NCBI RefSeq assembly: GCF_000718305.1
Contig: NZ_JOFQ01000003.1
Location: 372,001-436,000, forward strand
Source: Streptomyces niger
Lineage (GTDB): Bacteria; Actinomycetota; Actinomycetes; Streptomycetales; Streptomycetaceae
Direction: 5' to 3'
DNA: 64,000 nt
Below the pieces are notes generated by a model, which did no database searches, had not been told where the DNA came from, and was given only the letters and a program-made list of their open reading frames with translations. Both the position numbers and the translations under genes were made by a program. Of this stretch, positions 16,343 through 24,069 are shown piece after piece (the stretch's first letter is position 1; every line of letters starts with the position of its first letter).

Positions 16343-17506
16343 TCAGGAGATGTCGCTCAGCTTGTGGCGGACCTTGTCCATGACCTTGGCGGGGAGGGTG
16401 GCGTAGCCCTGGAAGGAGAGGTCCTTCTGCCCCTGCAGGCCGGCGGTGTACGTGAGGAAGGACTTGGTGGCCGGCCAGGTCGCCGCCTTGTTGCCCTTGT
16501 CGCAGACGATCTCGTACGTGACCATCGCGATCGGGTACGCGCCGGCGGCCTTGGTCGTGTGGTCGAGGCGGAGGACCAGGTCGCCGTGCGAACCGGTCGC
16601 CTTCGCACCGGCGAGCGCCTTCGAGGCGTTGACGACGGTGGCCTCGACCGGCGCGGCGGCCCCGGTGTCGATCGCGGCGGTGGGCAGCGACCGCTGGATC
16701 GCGTAGGCGAGTTCGACGTACCCGATGGCGCCGCGGGTCTGCTTCACCTTGTCGGCCAGCTCCGTCGAGCCGTCGGCGGCGACGCCGCCCTCGGCCGGCC
16801 ACCGCTGCCCTTGCGGGTGCGACCAGTCGTCCGGCGCGGCGGCGTGCAGATAGGCGGTGAAGTTGTCGGTCGTGCCGGATTCGCCGGCACGGTGCACCGT
16901 CTTGAGGGGGGTGGCGGGCAGATCGGCCTTCGGGTTCAGCCGGGCGATCGCCGGATCGTTCCACTTCGTGATCCGGCCGTCGAAGATCCGGGCCAGGGTA
17001 CGGACGTCCAGCACGAGCTTGTCGACGCCCGGCAGGTTGTACCCGACCGCGATGGGGCCGCCGAGCATCGGCAGGTGGACGGCGCGGCCGCCGTCCCCGC
17101 AGGCCTTCTCGGAACGGGCGACCTGCGCGGACCGCAGCGGAGAGTCCGAGCCCGCGAAGGCGGTACGCCCCTTCAGGAAGTCCGCCTGCCCCGCGCCCGA
17201 GCCGGAGGCCTCGTAGTCGATCCGCGTCCCCCGGCACTCCTTTTGGAAAGTCTTGGTCCAGGCCCGCATGGCGTTGTGCTGCGCGGTCGAGCCGGAGGCC
17301 CGTACCGTCGCCTTCTTGCCGCACCGCACCCCGCCCGCGGGCGCGGCGGTACGGGAGCCGGAGGCGGTCGCCTTCTTGGACGCGCCGGCGGACCCGCCGG
17401 ACTCCGACGAGTCGTCGGAGCCGCAGGACGTGAGGGCCAGTACGCCCGAAAGGGCCAGCAGCCCGGCGGCCAGGGGGCGCAGGCCCCGGTGTCGCTGTGC
17501 GGTCAC
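16343..17506 (-). CDS. pstS: Phosphate ABC transporter substrate-binding lipoprotein PstS-like
   Basis: A 387-residue periplasmic-type binding protein anchored as a lipoprotein: the signal peptide ends at the lipobox LALTSC, followed by a Ser/Gly-rich linker. Phosphate-binding motifs are TVRASGSTAQHNAM and YEASGSGAGQADF, with FAGSDSPL following and the later GESGTTDNFTAYL, as in PstS. The GTG start at 17506 follows GAGGAG. No pstC, pstA or pstB gene lies beside it, so it is an orphan second copy or a binding protein used with another phosphate permease. A flavodoxin-like gene ends 62 bases upstream on the same strand. Confidence 0.88.
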   Translation of the reverse strand: MTAQRHRGLRPLAAGLLALSGVLALTSCGSDDSSESGGSAGASKKATASGSRTAAPAGGVRCGKKATVRASGSTAQHNAMRAWTKTFQKECRGTRIDYEASGSGAGQADFLKGRTAFAGSDSPLRSAQVARSEKACGDGGRAVHLPMLGGPIAVGYNLPGVDKLVLDVRTLARIFDGRITKWNDPAIARLNPKADLPATPLKTVHRAGESGTTDNFTAYLHAAAPDDWSHPQGQRWPAEGGVAADGSTELADKVKQTRGAIGYVELAYAIQRSLPTAAIDTGAAAPVEATVVNASKALAGAKATGSHGDLVLRLDHTTKAAGAYPIAMVTYEIVCDKGNKAATWPATKSFLTYTAGLQGQKDLSFQGYATLPAKVMDKVRHKLSDIS

Positions 17507-17568
17507 GGTCGACCACTCCTCAAGGTTTCGGCGGGTCGGGGACGCTCTCGGGCGCGGCCCCTGCTGGG

Positions 17569-18174
17569 TCAGGACGGCGGGGCCGGGAGGGGGTGCGCGG
17601 CGAGGGCGCGGGCCGTGTGGAACAGGTTGGACGCCATGGCGCGGGCGGTGGAGGCGGACCAGTCGTGGCCGCGGGCCTCGTCGAGGTAGTCGGGGCCCGG
17701 GCCGGGACCGAGGTGCCAGTACGTCCAGCTCTGGCCGGGGATCGTGTAGCCGATGTCGACCAGGGCCCCGTTGATCTCGCTGATGACGTGGTGGGCGCCG
17801 TCCTCGTTGCCGGTGACGACGACGCCGGCCACGCGGTTGAAGGCGACCGGACGGTCCTGGTCGTCGGTCTCGCTCATCATGGCGTCCATCCGTTCCAGTA
17901 CGCGCTGCGCCACGGAGGAGGGGCGGCCGAGCCACGTCGGCGAGGCGATGATCAGGATTTCGGCGTCGAGGACCTTCGCGCGTACCGAGGGCCAGTCGTC
18001 CCCCTCCCCCATGTCGCTCGCCACGCCGGGACGGAGGTCCAGGTCGACGGCCCGAACCGTCCGAGAGGTCACTCCGTGCGTGTCCAGGGCCTTGACCACG
18101 ACGTCGGCAAGGGCTTCGGTGTTCGACGGCTGCGGGGAGGATTTGAGGGTGCAATTGATCACGAGGGCACGCAT
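17569..18174 (-). CDS. Flavodoxin-fold NAD(P)H-dependent FMN reductase/oxidoreductase
   Basis: A 201-residue flavodoxin-like protein. The N-terminal phosphate-binding loop is RALVINCTLKSSPQPSNTEAL, the flavin isoalloxazine contact region is LIIASPTWLGRPSSVAQRVLERMDAM, and a second segment reads VAGVVVTGNEDGAHHVISEINGALVDIGYTIP. Such enzymes use NAD(P)H to reduce FMN, quinones or azo compounds. The start MRALVINC at 18174 is well defined by the fold. It precedes pstS by 62 bases on the same strand; a functional link is not obvious. Confidence 0.88.
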   Translation of the reverse strand: MRALVINCTLKSSPQPSNTEALADVVVKALDTHGVTSRTVRAVDLDLRPGVASDMGEGDDWPSVRAKVLDAEILIIASPTWLGRPSSVAQRVLERMDAMMSETDDQDRPVAFNRVAGVVVTGNEDGAHHVISEINGALVDIGYTIPGQSWTYWHLGPGPGPDYLDEARGHDWSASTARAMASNLFHTARALAAHPLPAPPS

Positions 18175-18243
18175 GGGGCTTCTGTACCCCGGTAGGGCGC
18201 CGGCCCCCGGGGGCGCCGCGGGCTTCACCCGGGTGCGCGGATC

Positions 18244-18299
18244 TTGACATTCGGGACGGCCGGAAGCAGCATTTCCGGAACGAGTGAACGAAAGTTCAC
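18244..18299 (+). promoter_or_regulatory. Promoter region with two inverted repeats before the aldehyde dehydrogenase
   Basis: A consensus TTGACA (18244-18249) is followed by CCGGAA-GCAGCAT-TTCCGG (18260-18278) and GTGAAC-GAAA-GTTCAC (18284-18299). Both repeats are perfect. They sit 78-117 bp before the aldehyde dehydrogenase start, suitable for repressor binding over and just downstream of the promoter. The -10 element (CAGCAT region) is weak. Confidence 0.55.
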
Positions 18300-18376
18300 A
18301 ACACGAACGCCGCCTCTCCCGGCCGGCCCCTCCCCCCGCTTCCGTCTCCCGCCCGCGACAAAGGATCATTGACCCC

Positions 18377-19837
18377 ATGGCCACCACGCGTGAACTCTTC
18401 ATCGGCGGCAAGGACGTGCCCGCCGCCTCCGGTCGCACCGCCGAGGACATCAGCCCCTTCACCGGCGAGGTGTACGCCACCGTCGCCGCCGGCGGGCCCG
18501 AGGACATCACGCGGGCGGTGGACGCCGCGGACGCCGCCTTCCCCGAGTGGGCCGCGCTCGCCCCCTTCGCCCGCCGCGCCATCTTCCTCAAGGCCGCCGA
18601 CCTGCTGGACGCCAAGGGCGAGCAGGCCGCCGAGCTGATGGCGCAGGAGGTCGGCGGGACGGCGCCGTGGGCGCACTTCAACGTCGCGCTCGCGGCCAAC
18701 GTGCTGCGCGAGGCCGCCGCCGCGATCACCGCGCCGCGCGGTGAGGTGCTCAGCAGCCAGGACACCGGCGCGCTGGGCATGGCGATACGCGAACCGCTCG
18801 GCGTCGTCGCGGCGTTCGCGCCCTGGAACGCGCCGCTGATCCTCGGCGTGCGCGCCGTCGCCGCACCGCTCGCCGCCGGCAACACCGTCGTGGTGAAGCC
18901 GAGCGAGGACGCGCCGCTGGCCTGCGGGCTGTTCGTCGCCGACGTGCTGCGCGAGGCGGGGCTGCCGGACGGCGTGCTGAACGTGGTCACCAACGCGCCG
19001 GAGGACGCCGCCGAGGTCGCCGAGGCGCTGGTCGCCGACGCCCGCGTACGGGCCGTCAACTTCACCGGCTCGACCGGCGTCGGCCGCATCATCGGCACCC
19101 ACGCGGCGCGCCACCTCAAGCCCGCCGTACTGGAGCTGGGCGGCAAGAACGCGATCCTCGTGCTGGACGACGCGGACGTGGACTACGCGGTCGACGCGGT
19201 CACGTTCGGCGTCTACATGAACGCGGGTCAGATCTGCATGTCCGGGGACCGGATCCTGGTGCACGAGAGCCTGGCCGAGGAGTTCACCCGCAAGTTCACG
19301 GCGAAGGTCGCCGCACTGCCGACCGGTGACCCGCGCGACCCGAGCACGGTCGTCGGGCCGCTGGTCCGCGCCTCCGCGGCGCAGCGGGTCGCGGCGCTGG
19401 TGAAGGACGCGGTGGACAAGGGCGCCACGGTGCTGACGGGCGGCGGCGCCCCGGACGGCGCGGTGCACCCGGCGACCGTGCTGACCGGTGTCACCAAGGA
19501 CATGGACATCTACTACGGCGAGGCGTTCGGGCCGGTCTGCGTGGTCGAGACGTTCGCCGACGACGCGGCCGCCATCGCGCTGGCCAACGACACCGAGAAC
19601 GGCCTGACCTGCGGTGTGATCACCGAGAACGCCACCCACGGGCTGGCCGTCGCGCGCCGGATCCGTACCGGCATCGTGCACGTCAACGACCAGTCCGTCG
19701 GCGACGAGCCGCAGGCGCCGTTCGGCGGCGTCAAGGACTCCGGTTACGGACGGTTCGGTGGTCGCTGGGGCATCGAGGCCTTCTCCAGCACCCGCTGGGT
19801 CACGGTGGCGACCCAGCAGGCGCACTACCCGTTCTGA
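18377..19837 (+). CDS. NAD-dependent aldehyde dehydrogenase, aromatic-aldehyde type
   Basis: A 486-residue aldehyde dehydrogenase. Catalytic features are all present: the NAD-binding APWNAPLILGVRAVAAPLAAGN, the FTGSTGVGR loop, the general-base Glu in LELGGKNA and the nucleophilic Cys in NAGQICMSGDRI. The latter sequence and the C-terminal PQAPFGGVKDSGYGRFGG are typical of vanillin, salicylaldehyde and benzaldehyde dehydrogenases. With the benzoylformate decarboxylase 6 kb away it would oxidise benzaldehyde to benzoate; this pathway role is inference. The ATG at 18377 is used because the family starts there. A strong terminator hairpin follows, so the gene is transcribed alone. Confidence 0.92.
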   Translation: MATTRELFIGGKDVPAASGRTAEDISPFTGEVYATVAAGGPEDITRAVDAADAAFPEWAALAPFARRAIFLKAADLLDAKGEQAAELMAQEVGGTAPWAHFNVALAANVLREAAAAITAPRGEVLSSQDTGALGMAIREPLGVVAAFAPWNAPLILGVRAVAAPLAAGNTVVVKPSEDAPLACGLFVADVLREAGLPDGVLNVVTNAPEDAAEVAEALVADARVRAVNFTGSTGVGRIIGTHAARHLKPAVLELGGKNAILVLDDADVDYAVDAVTFGVYMNAGQICMSGDRILVHESLAEEFTRKFTAKVAALPTGDPRDPSTVVGPLVRASAAQRVAALVKDAVDKGATVLTGGGAPDGAVHPATVLTGVTKDMDIYYGEAFGPVCVVETFADDAAAIALANDTENGLTCGVITENATHGLAVARRIRTGIVHVNDQSVGDEPQAPFGGVKDSGYGRFGGRWGIEAFSSTRWVTVATQQAHYPF

Positions 19838-19843
19838 GTACCT

Positions 19844-19885
19844 GTGGCCGGGGCACCGGGCCGGCACGGTCCGGTGCCCCGCCAC
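19844..19885. terminator. Terminator after aldehyde dehydrogenase
   Basis: GTGGCCGGGGCACCGG and CCGGTGCCCCGCCAC pair around an 11-nt loop with one bulge, starting 7 bases after the stop codon. It also faces the convergent small secreted protein gene. Confidence 0.75.
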
Positions 19886-19905
19886 GGGTCTCCCGTGTCA
19901 GCGCC

Positions 19906-20316
19906 TCAGTAGGCGATCTTGCCGGTGCTCGCGTTCACGCCCTTGAACTGGACGTAGAAGCCGGAGCCGTCCTTCACTCCGCTGGCGATCACCTTCCATA
20001 CGCCCTTCTTCGCCGACTTCCAGGCGTTGCAGCCGCCGGTGGCCTTGAAGCAGACCCGGACCGTCCGGGTGTAGTTGGTCTTCAGGTTGATGTCCGCGCA
20101 GTTGGCGGTGGTGTAGGCCCACTTGCCCGTGCCGGGCCAGTGCGCGTTGCTGCTGCCGCTGCCCGGCGTTCCGCTGTAGTTCTTCGCGGTGCCGAGGCAC
20201 GACGCCGCCGCGTGCGCCGCCGGCTCCGAGGCGCCGGCCGACCCGGTCGTCGCGGCGGCCACGCCTCCCCCGAGCAGGACGGCGGTCATCGCGAGCGGAA
20301 GGACGCGCATGCGCAT
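19906..20316 (-). CDS. Small secreted protein of unknown function
   Basis: A 136-residue protein with a clear Sec signal peptide (MRMRVLPLAMTAVLLGGGVA, cleavage probably after an AxA in the following Ala-rich segment) and a mature domain of about 90 residues rich in Lys, Asn, Thr and aromatic residues. The mature part contains three or four cysteines (SCLGTA, ANCADINLK, RVCFKATGGCNAW) likely to form disulfides, consistent with a small extracellular beta-rich protein. The family is not recognised. It is leftward, convergent with the aldehyde dehydrogenase, and preceded by an AraC regulator gene whose 3' end is 90 bases away. Confidence 0.8.
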   Translation of the reverse strand: MRMRVLPLAMTAVLLGGGVAAATTGSAGASEPAAHAAASCLGTAKNYSGTPGSGSSNAHWPGTGKWAYTTANCADINLKTNYTRTVRVCFKATGGCNAWKSAKKGVWKVIASGVKDGSGFYVQFKGVNASTGKIAY

Positions 20317-20406
20317 GGTGATTCCCCCTGTGTGAAGTGGTCTGTCGTACGTCGCGTGCGGCGATGCACGCAGGGGACATACTGGCCGGGCGCCGGGGGC
20401 CGCGCC

Positions 20407-21402
20407 TCAGCGTGGCGCGCCAGGGTCTTGGCCCGGTGCGCCAGTTCCCGTGCCGGGCCGTCGTGCCCGGTCCCGGTAGTCGCTGGGAGCGGTGCCGTAC
20501 CGGGCGCGGAAGGCGCGGGCGAAGTCCGCGGGGCGGGGGAATCCCCAGCGGGCGGCGATCGCCTGGACCGGCACCGAGCACAGGGCGGGTGACGCGAGGT
20601 CGCGCCGGCAGGCTTCGAGCCGCTGCTCCCGGAGCCAGTTCCGGACCCCGCCGGTGTGCTGGAACAGGCGCTGGAGGGTGCGGAGCGAGATGTGGTGTGC
20701 CGCGGCGATGGTGTCGGCGCGGAGTGACGCGTCGTGCAGGTTCCGCCGGATGAAGTCGAGCACCTGCTGGTAGGTGGCCTGCTGCCGGGTCTCCGGCGGC
20801 AGGAGCCCGGAGGCGCCCAACTGGTGGGCCAGTACCGCGGCGACCATTTCCAGGCACACCGCGCCCAGCCGCTCGGCGTCCTCGGCGGTGCAGCTCGCGC
20901 TCTCGTCGGCGAGGCCGGTGAGGAAGTCGGCCAGCAGGCGCCCCATGCCCGCGCGGAACGGCAGCGCGGTGTGGCTCAGCGCCTCCACCCGCTCGGCCGG
21001 GAGGGGAAGGCGGCAGCGGGGGAACTGCAGGAGCATCGACTCCCCAGCCGCCCGCGCGGTGAAGGCGCGCGAACTGTCGTAGAGCACGAACTGCCCATGT
21101 CTCAGTGGCACTTGCTGCCGCGCCTGGTCCAGTACGTGCAGTCCGGAGTGGATGAACGCGATCTGGTGGAGCTCCGGGTCCGACTGGCGGATCATCCTCG
21201 GCGTGCGCCGGGATTCGAGCAGCGCGTACCGCATCGCGGCGAGCCGGACCGCCCCCATCGGCAGCACCTCCAGCCGTCCGCTGAACGGCCCGGTGTGCAC
21301 CGGCCGGAACCGGGTGGGCATCACCTCGTCGCGCGTGACCTCCTCCCACGCGCCGAACGCCGCCGCCGGAGACAGCACACTGCTGTCGAAGACCCTCTGC
21401 AC
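20407..21402 (-). CDS. AraC family transcriptional regulator
   Basis: A 331-residue regulator with an N-terminal AraC-type ligand-binding region (residues about 20-200) and a C-terminal double helix-turn-helix: LRADTIAAAHHISLRTLQRLFQ followed by PVQAIAARWGFPRPADFARAFRARYGTAPSDYR, the family signature. The N-terminal domain resembles the AraC_binding_2/FeaR type often linked to aromatic compound or aldehyde metabolism. The GTG at 21402 follows GGGGGAG. Its position between the aromatic aldehyde dehydrogenase and the aromatic-acid MFS transporter suggests it activates one of them. A hairpin just upstream probably ends the MFS transcript. Confidence 0.9.
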   Translation of the reverse strand: MQRVFDSSVLSPAAAFGAWEEVTRDEVMPTRFRPVHTGPFSGRLEVLPMGAVRLAAMRYALLESRRTPRMIRQSDPELHQIAFIHSGLHVLDQARQQVPLRHGQFVLYDSSRAFTARAAGESMLLQFPRCRLPLPAERVEALSHTALPFRAGMGRLLADFLTGLADESASCTAEDAERLGAVCLEMVAAVLAHQLGASGLLPPETRQQATYQQVLDFIRRNLHDASLRADTIAAAHHISLRTLQRLFQHTGGVRNWLREQRLEACRRDLASPALCSVPVQAIAARWGFPRPADFARAFRARYGTAPSDYRDRARRPGTGTGAPGQDPGAPR

Positions 21403-21449
21403 CGCTCCCCCTCCCCCCGGCTCCGCTCCCGGCGATGCGGGCGCCCCTG

Positions 21450-21475
21450 CCCGGCCGTGGTGCACACGGGCCGGG
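21450..21475. terminator. Probable terminator after the AAHS transporter
   Basis: CCCGGCCGTG and CACGGGCCGGG pair with one bulged base around GTGCA. It lies between the leftward transporter gene, which ends at 21552, and the AraC gene start. Confidence 0.45.
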
Positions 21476-21551
21476 CGGGGCGGGAGCCGACGACGGGGCC
21501 CATGGTAGGAGGGGGCCACCGGCGGTACCAGTACGGCAGGAACGGCCCTCG

Positions 21552-22937
21552 TCAGTCGAGGGGCGACGGGCCGCCCGCCACCCGCACCGCGCCGTCCTGG
21601 GGCGTGGCATCCGCGCTCCCCCGGGAGCGTCGGGCGAGGGGCACCAGGGCGATGGCCGCGGCGCCGGCCAGGCCGGCCAGCGCGAAGGCGGTGAAGCCCC
21701 AGGCCTGGCTGCCGGTGGCGGCGAGGGCGCCGATGAGCCAGGGGCCGAAGGCGGCGCCCGTCCGGCCGACGCCGGTGACCATGCCGAGCCCGGCGGCGCG
21801 TTCGCTGTCGCGGTAGACGGTGTCGGTGACGGCGTAGACCATGACCTGGGCGCTGAAGAGCCAGACGCCGGTGAGGGCGACGACGGCGTAGGTGACGCCC
21901 AGCGGCAGCTGGGACTTGAGCAGCAGCGCACCGGCCGCGGTGAGCGCGAACCAGAGCGCGGAGATCCGTACGGCGCCGAAGCGGTCGGCGGCGCGGCCCG
22001 CGACGAACATGCCGACGATGCCACCGCCGTTGATGACCATCAGGAAGGTGACGGAGGAGCTGAGGCCGTAGCCGGAGGAGCGCATCATCTCGGGCAGCCA
22101 GGTGGACACGCCGTACACCAGGAGCAGGCCGCAGAAGGAGGCGAGCCACAGCAGGAGGGTGGCCCAGCGGGATTCGGGGGCGAAGAGGGCGCGGACGGCG
22201 GCGATCCGGCCCTTGGCGCCGGCGGCCGGGGCCCGGACGGGGGTGGGGCGGGGCAGCCCGTAGCGGTCGGCGACGGCGTCGGCGCGGGTCCGGTCACCTC
22301 GCGCGAGGAGCACGCCGGGCGACTCGGGGAGGTACTTCAGCAGCAGCGGTACGGCGATGAGGGCCGGGAGCACGCCGGCCCAGAAGACGGCGCGCCAGCC
22401 GGCGGCGGGCGCGAGGCCGAGCCCGATGCCGGTCGCCGCCATGCCGCCCGCGTGGTACGAGGACATCAGCAGGCCCGTGGTGAGGGCTGCGCGGCCGGGC
22501 GGCGCGAACTCCAGCACCATCGCGAGGGCGAGCGGGGTGAGACCGCCGAGGCCGAGACCCGCGACGAACCGGCCGGCACCGAAGACGTCCGGGCCGGCGG
22601 CGAGGGCGCAGACGGCGGAGCCGAGGGAGAAGAGCACGACGCTGGCGACGAGTGTGGCGCGGCGGCCGAGCCAGTCGGTGACGTTGCCGGCGGCGAGCGC
22701 GCCGAAGAACATGCCGAAGGCGGTCCAGCCGCCGATCGTGCCCGCGCTCGCCGGGGAGAGGCCGAGGCCGGGGTCGTCGAGCATGTGCGGCATGACGGCG
22801 CCGTAGATGTTGACGTCCATCCCGTCGAAGAACACCGCCAGCCAGCACAGCGCCAGGACCGGGAAGACCGTGCGGAAGGTGTGCGGCGGGCGGTCGGTGT
22901 TCGGGCGGCCTGGCCCGGGCATGCCGGAGGAAGTCAT
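21552..22937 (-). CDS. MFS transporter, aromatic acid:H+ symporter (AAHS) type
   Basis: A 461-residue, 12-segment major facilitator. Helix 1 carries FFDGMDVNIYGAVMP, matching the D-G-x-D motif that marks the AAHS family of benzoate, 4-hydroxybenzoate and mandelate/benzoylformate-type transporters, and the helix 2-3 loop has GNVTDWLGRRATLV. It imports an aromatic acid with protons. It lies downstream of a LysR regulator on the same strand with a 24-bp inverted repeat in the gap, and the benzoylformate decarboxylase is just beyond the regulator. The most likely substrate is benzoylformate or mandelate, but this is inferred from context. Confidence 0.9.
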   Translation of the reverse strand: MTSSGMPGPGRPNTDRPPHTFRTVFPVLALCWLAVFFDGMDVNIYGAVMPHMLDDPGLGLSPASAGTIGGWTAFGMFFGALAAGNVTDWLGRRATLVASVVLFSLGSAVCALAAGPDVFGAGRFVAGLGLGGLTPLALAMVLEFAPPGRAALTTGLLMSSYHAGGMAATGIGLGLAPAAGWRAVFWAGVLPALIAVPLLLKYLPESPGVLLARGDRTRADAVADRYGLPRPTPVRAPAAGAKGRIAAVRALFAPESRWATLLLWLASFCGLLLVYGVSTWLPEMMRSSGYGLSSSVTFLMVINGGGIVGMFVAGRAADRFGAVRISALWFALTAAGALLLKSQLPLGVTYAVVALTGVWLFSAQVMVYAVTDTVYRDSERAAGLGMVTGVGRTGAAFGPWLIGALAATGSQAWGFTAFALAGLAGAAAIALVPLARRSRGSADATPQDGAVRVAGGPSPLD

Positions 22938-22984
22938 GGGTGTCCCTGGAGTCCGTGGGCGTACGGCCCGTACAGGTTCGTTCG

Positions 22985-23008
22985 CCTGGTGAAATCTGAT
23001 TCACCAGG
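22985..23008. promoter_or_regulatory. Inverted-repeat operator before the AAHS transporter
   Basis: CCTGGTGAA-ATCTGA-TTCACCAGG is a perfect 9-bp inverted repeat 48 bp upstream of the transporter start and inside the LysR-MFS gap. The TGAA-N6-TTCA core resembles LysR-type binding sites, so the adjacent LysR protein is the probable ligand-dependent activator. Confidence 0.65.
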
Positions 23009-23044
23009 TGGGTGGCATGAGTGTCAGCGTCCGCCCGGCGACTG

Positions 23045-23944
23045 TCAATGGCTGGACGTGAGCAGTCCGGTGATCGTGGCGCGCAGCCACTCCACCGCCG
23101 GCGCGGGGAGCGTCCTGCGGTACGTGTGGAGCGCGACCTCGACGGGGGGAATGTCGAAGGGCAGGGCGAAGGTACGCGCCGGCGCCGCACGGGTGAAGGC
23201 CCGGACGGCCCGGCTCGGCACGACCGCCAAGTACCCGGTACGCGCGACCAGTTCGGGCAGCACGGCGAAGTGCGGTACGTGGACCACGATGTCGCGCGGG
23301 TGACCGAGCCGGGCCAGCACCTGGTCCGCGTCGACGTGGCCGGCCGCGGCAGCGACGGCGATGTGCCGCTCCGCCAGGTACTCCCCCAGTTCGGGCCGGT
23401 CGCCGATCCGCGGGTGGTCCGTGGCGCAGAGGCCGACATAGCGCTCCTGGAAGAGCGGGTCGCGGCGGATGTCCGGCGCGTCGAGGCGGGGCGTGCAGAG
23501 CACGGCGTCGGCCCGGCCCTGGCGCAGTTCCTGGGCGGCGTCGGCGAAGTCCAGCGGCGCGACCTCGATCCGGCAGTGCGGCGCGCGGGCCTCCAGCTCC
23601 GCGAGGACGGCCGGCAGCAGGATCAGCTCGCCGAGGTCGGTGGCGCGGATCCGGAACGTCCGCTGCGAGGTCAGCGGGTCGAAGGCGCCCGTACCGGCCA
23701 CCGTCTCCGTGATGACCTCCAACGCCTGGCGCAGCCGCGGGTACATCCCGTCCGCGGTCTCCGTCGGGCGGAGCCCGTCGGCGGAGCGGACGAACAACTC
23801 GTCGCCGAAGTGCCGGCGCAGCCGCCGCAGGGCGTGGCTCGCCGAGGGCTGGGTGAGGAACAGCGCCTCCGCCGTCCGCGTGACGCTCCGTGTCTCGTAG
23901 AGCAGCACGAACGTTTTCACCAGGTTGAGGTCGAGGTCCGGCAC
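23045..23944 (-). CDS. LysR family transcriptional regulator
   Basis: A 299-residue LysR regulator. The N-terminal winged helix reads DLNLVKTFVLLYETRSVTRTAEALFLTQPSASHALRRLRRHFGDELFVR, followed by the two-lobed inducer-binding domain (residues about 90-295). The GTG at 23944 gives the standard length and aligns with the PDLDLNLVKTF start; longer in-frame ATG starts lack a ribosome binding site. It is divergent from the benzoylformate decarboxylase and upstream of the AAHS transporter, a typical position for a LysR activator controlling both. The inducer is likely the aromatic acid. Confidence 0.93.
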   Translation of the reverse strand: MPDLDLNLVKTFVLLYETRSVTRTAEALFLTQPSASHALRRLRRHFGDELFVRSADGLRPTETADGMYPRLRQALEVITETVAGTGAFDPLTSQRTFRIRATDLGELILLPAVLAELEARAPHCRIEVAPLDFADAAQELRQGRADAVLCTPRLDAPDIRRDPLFQERYVGLCATDHPRIGDRPELGEYLAERHIAVAAAAGHVDADQVLARLGHPRDIVVHVPHFAVLPELVARTGYLAVVPSRAVRAFTRAAPARTFALPFDIPPVEVALHTYRRTLPAPAVEWLRATITGLLTSSH

Positions 23945-24069
23945 GCCGCCGACCCTAGGGCACGCCCGCGCATAGATGTCATCCATGTACCCATCGACAG
24001 CAGTCATTGGCTTTACGGTCGCGGCCTTTCTACCGTGCGGTGGGTCAGTGCCACATGAATGGAGTACCG

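Noticed and set aside
16163..17689. Plus-strand frame opposite pstS
   Set aside because: It is the antisense shadow of the PstS gene, with no start signals.
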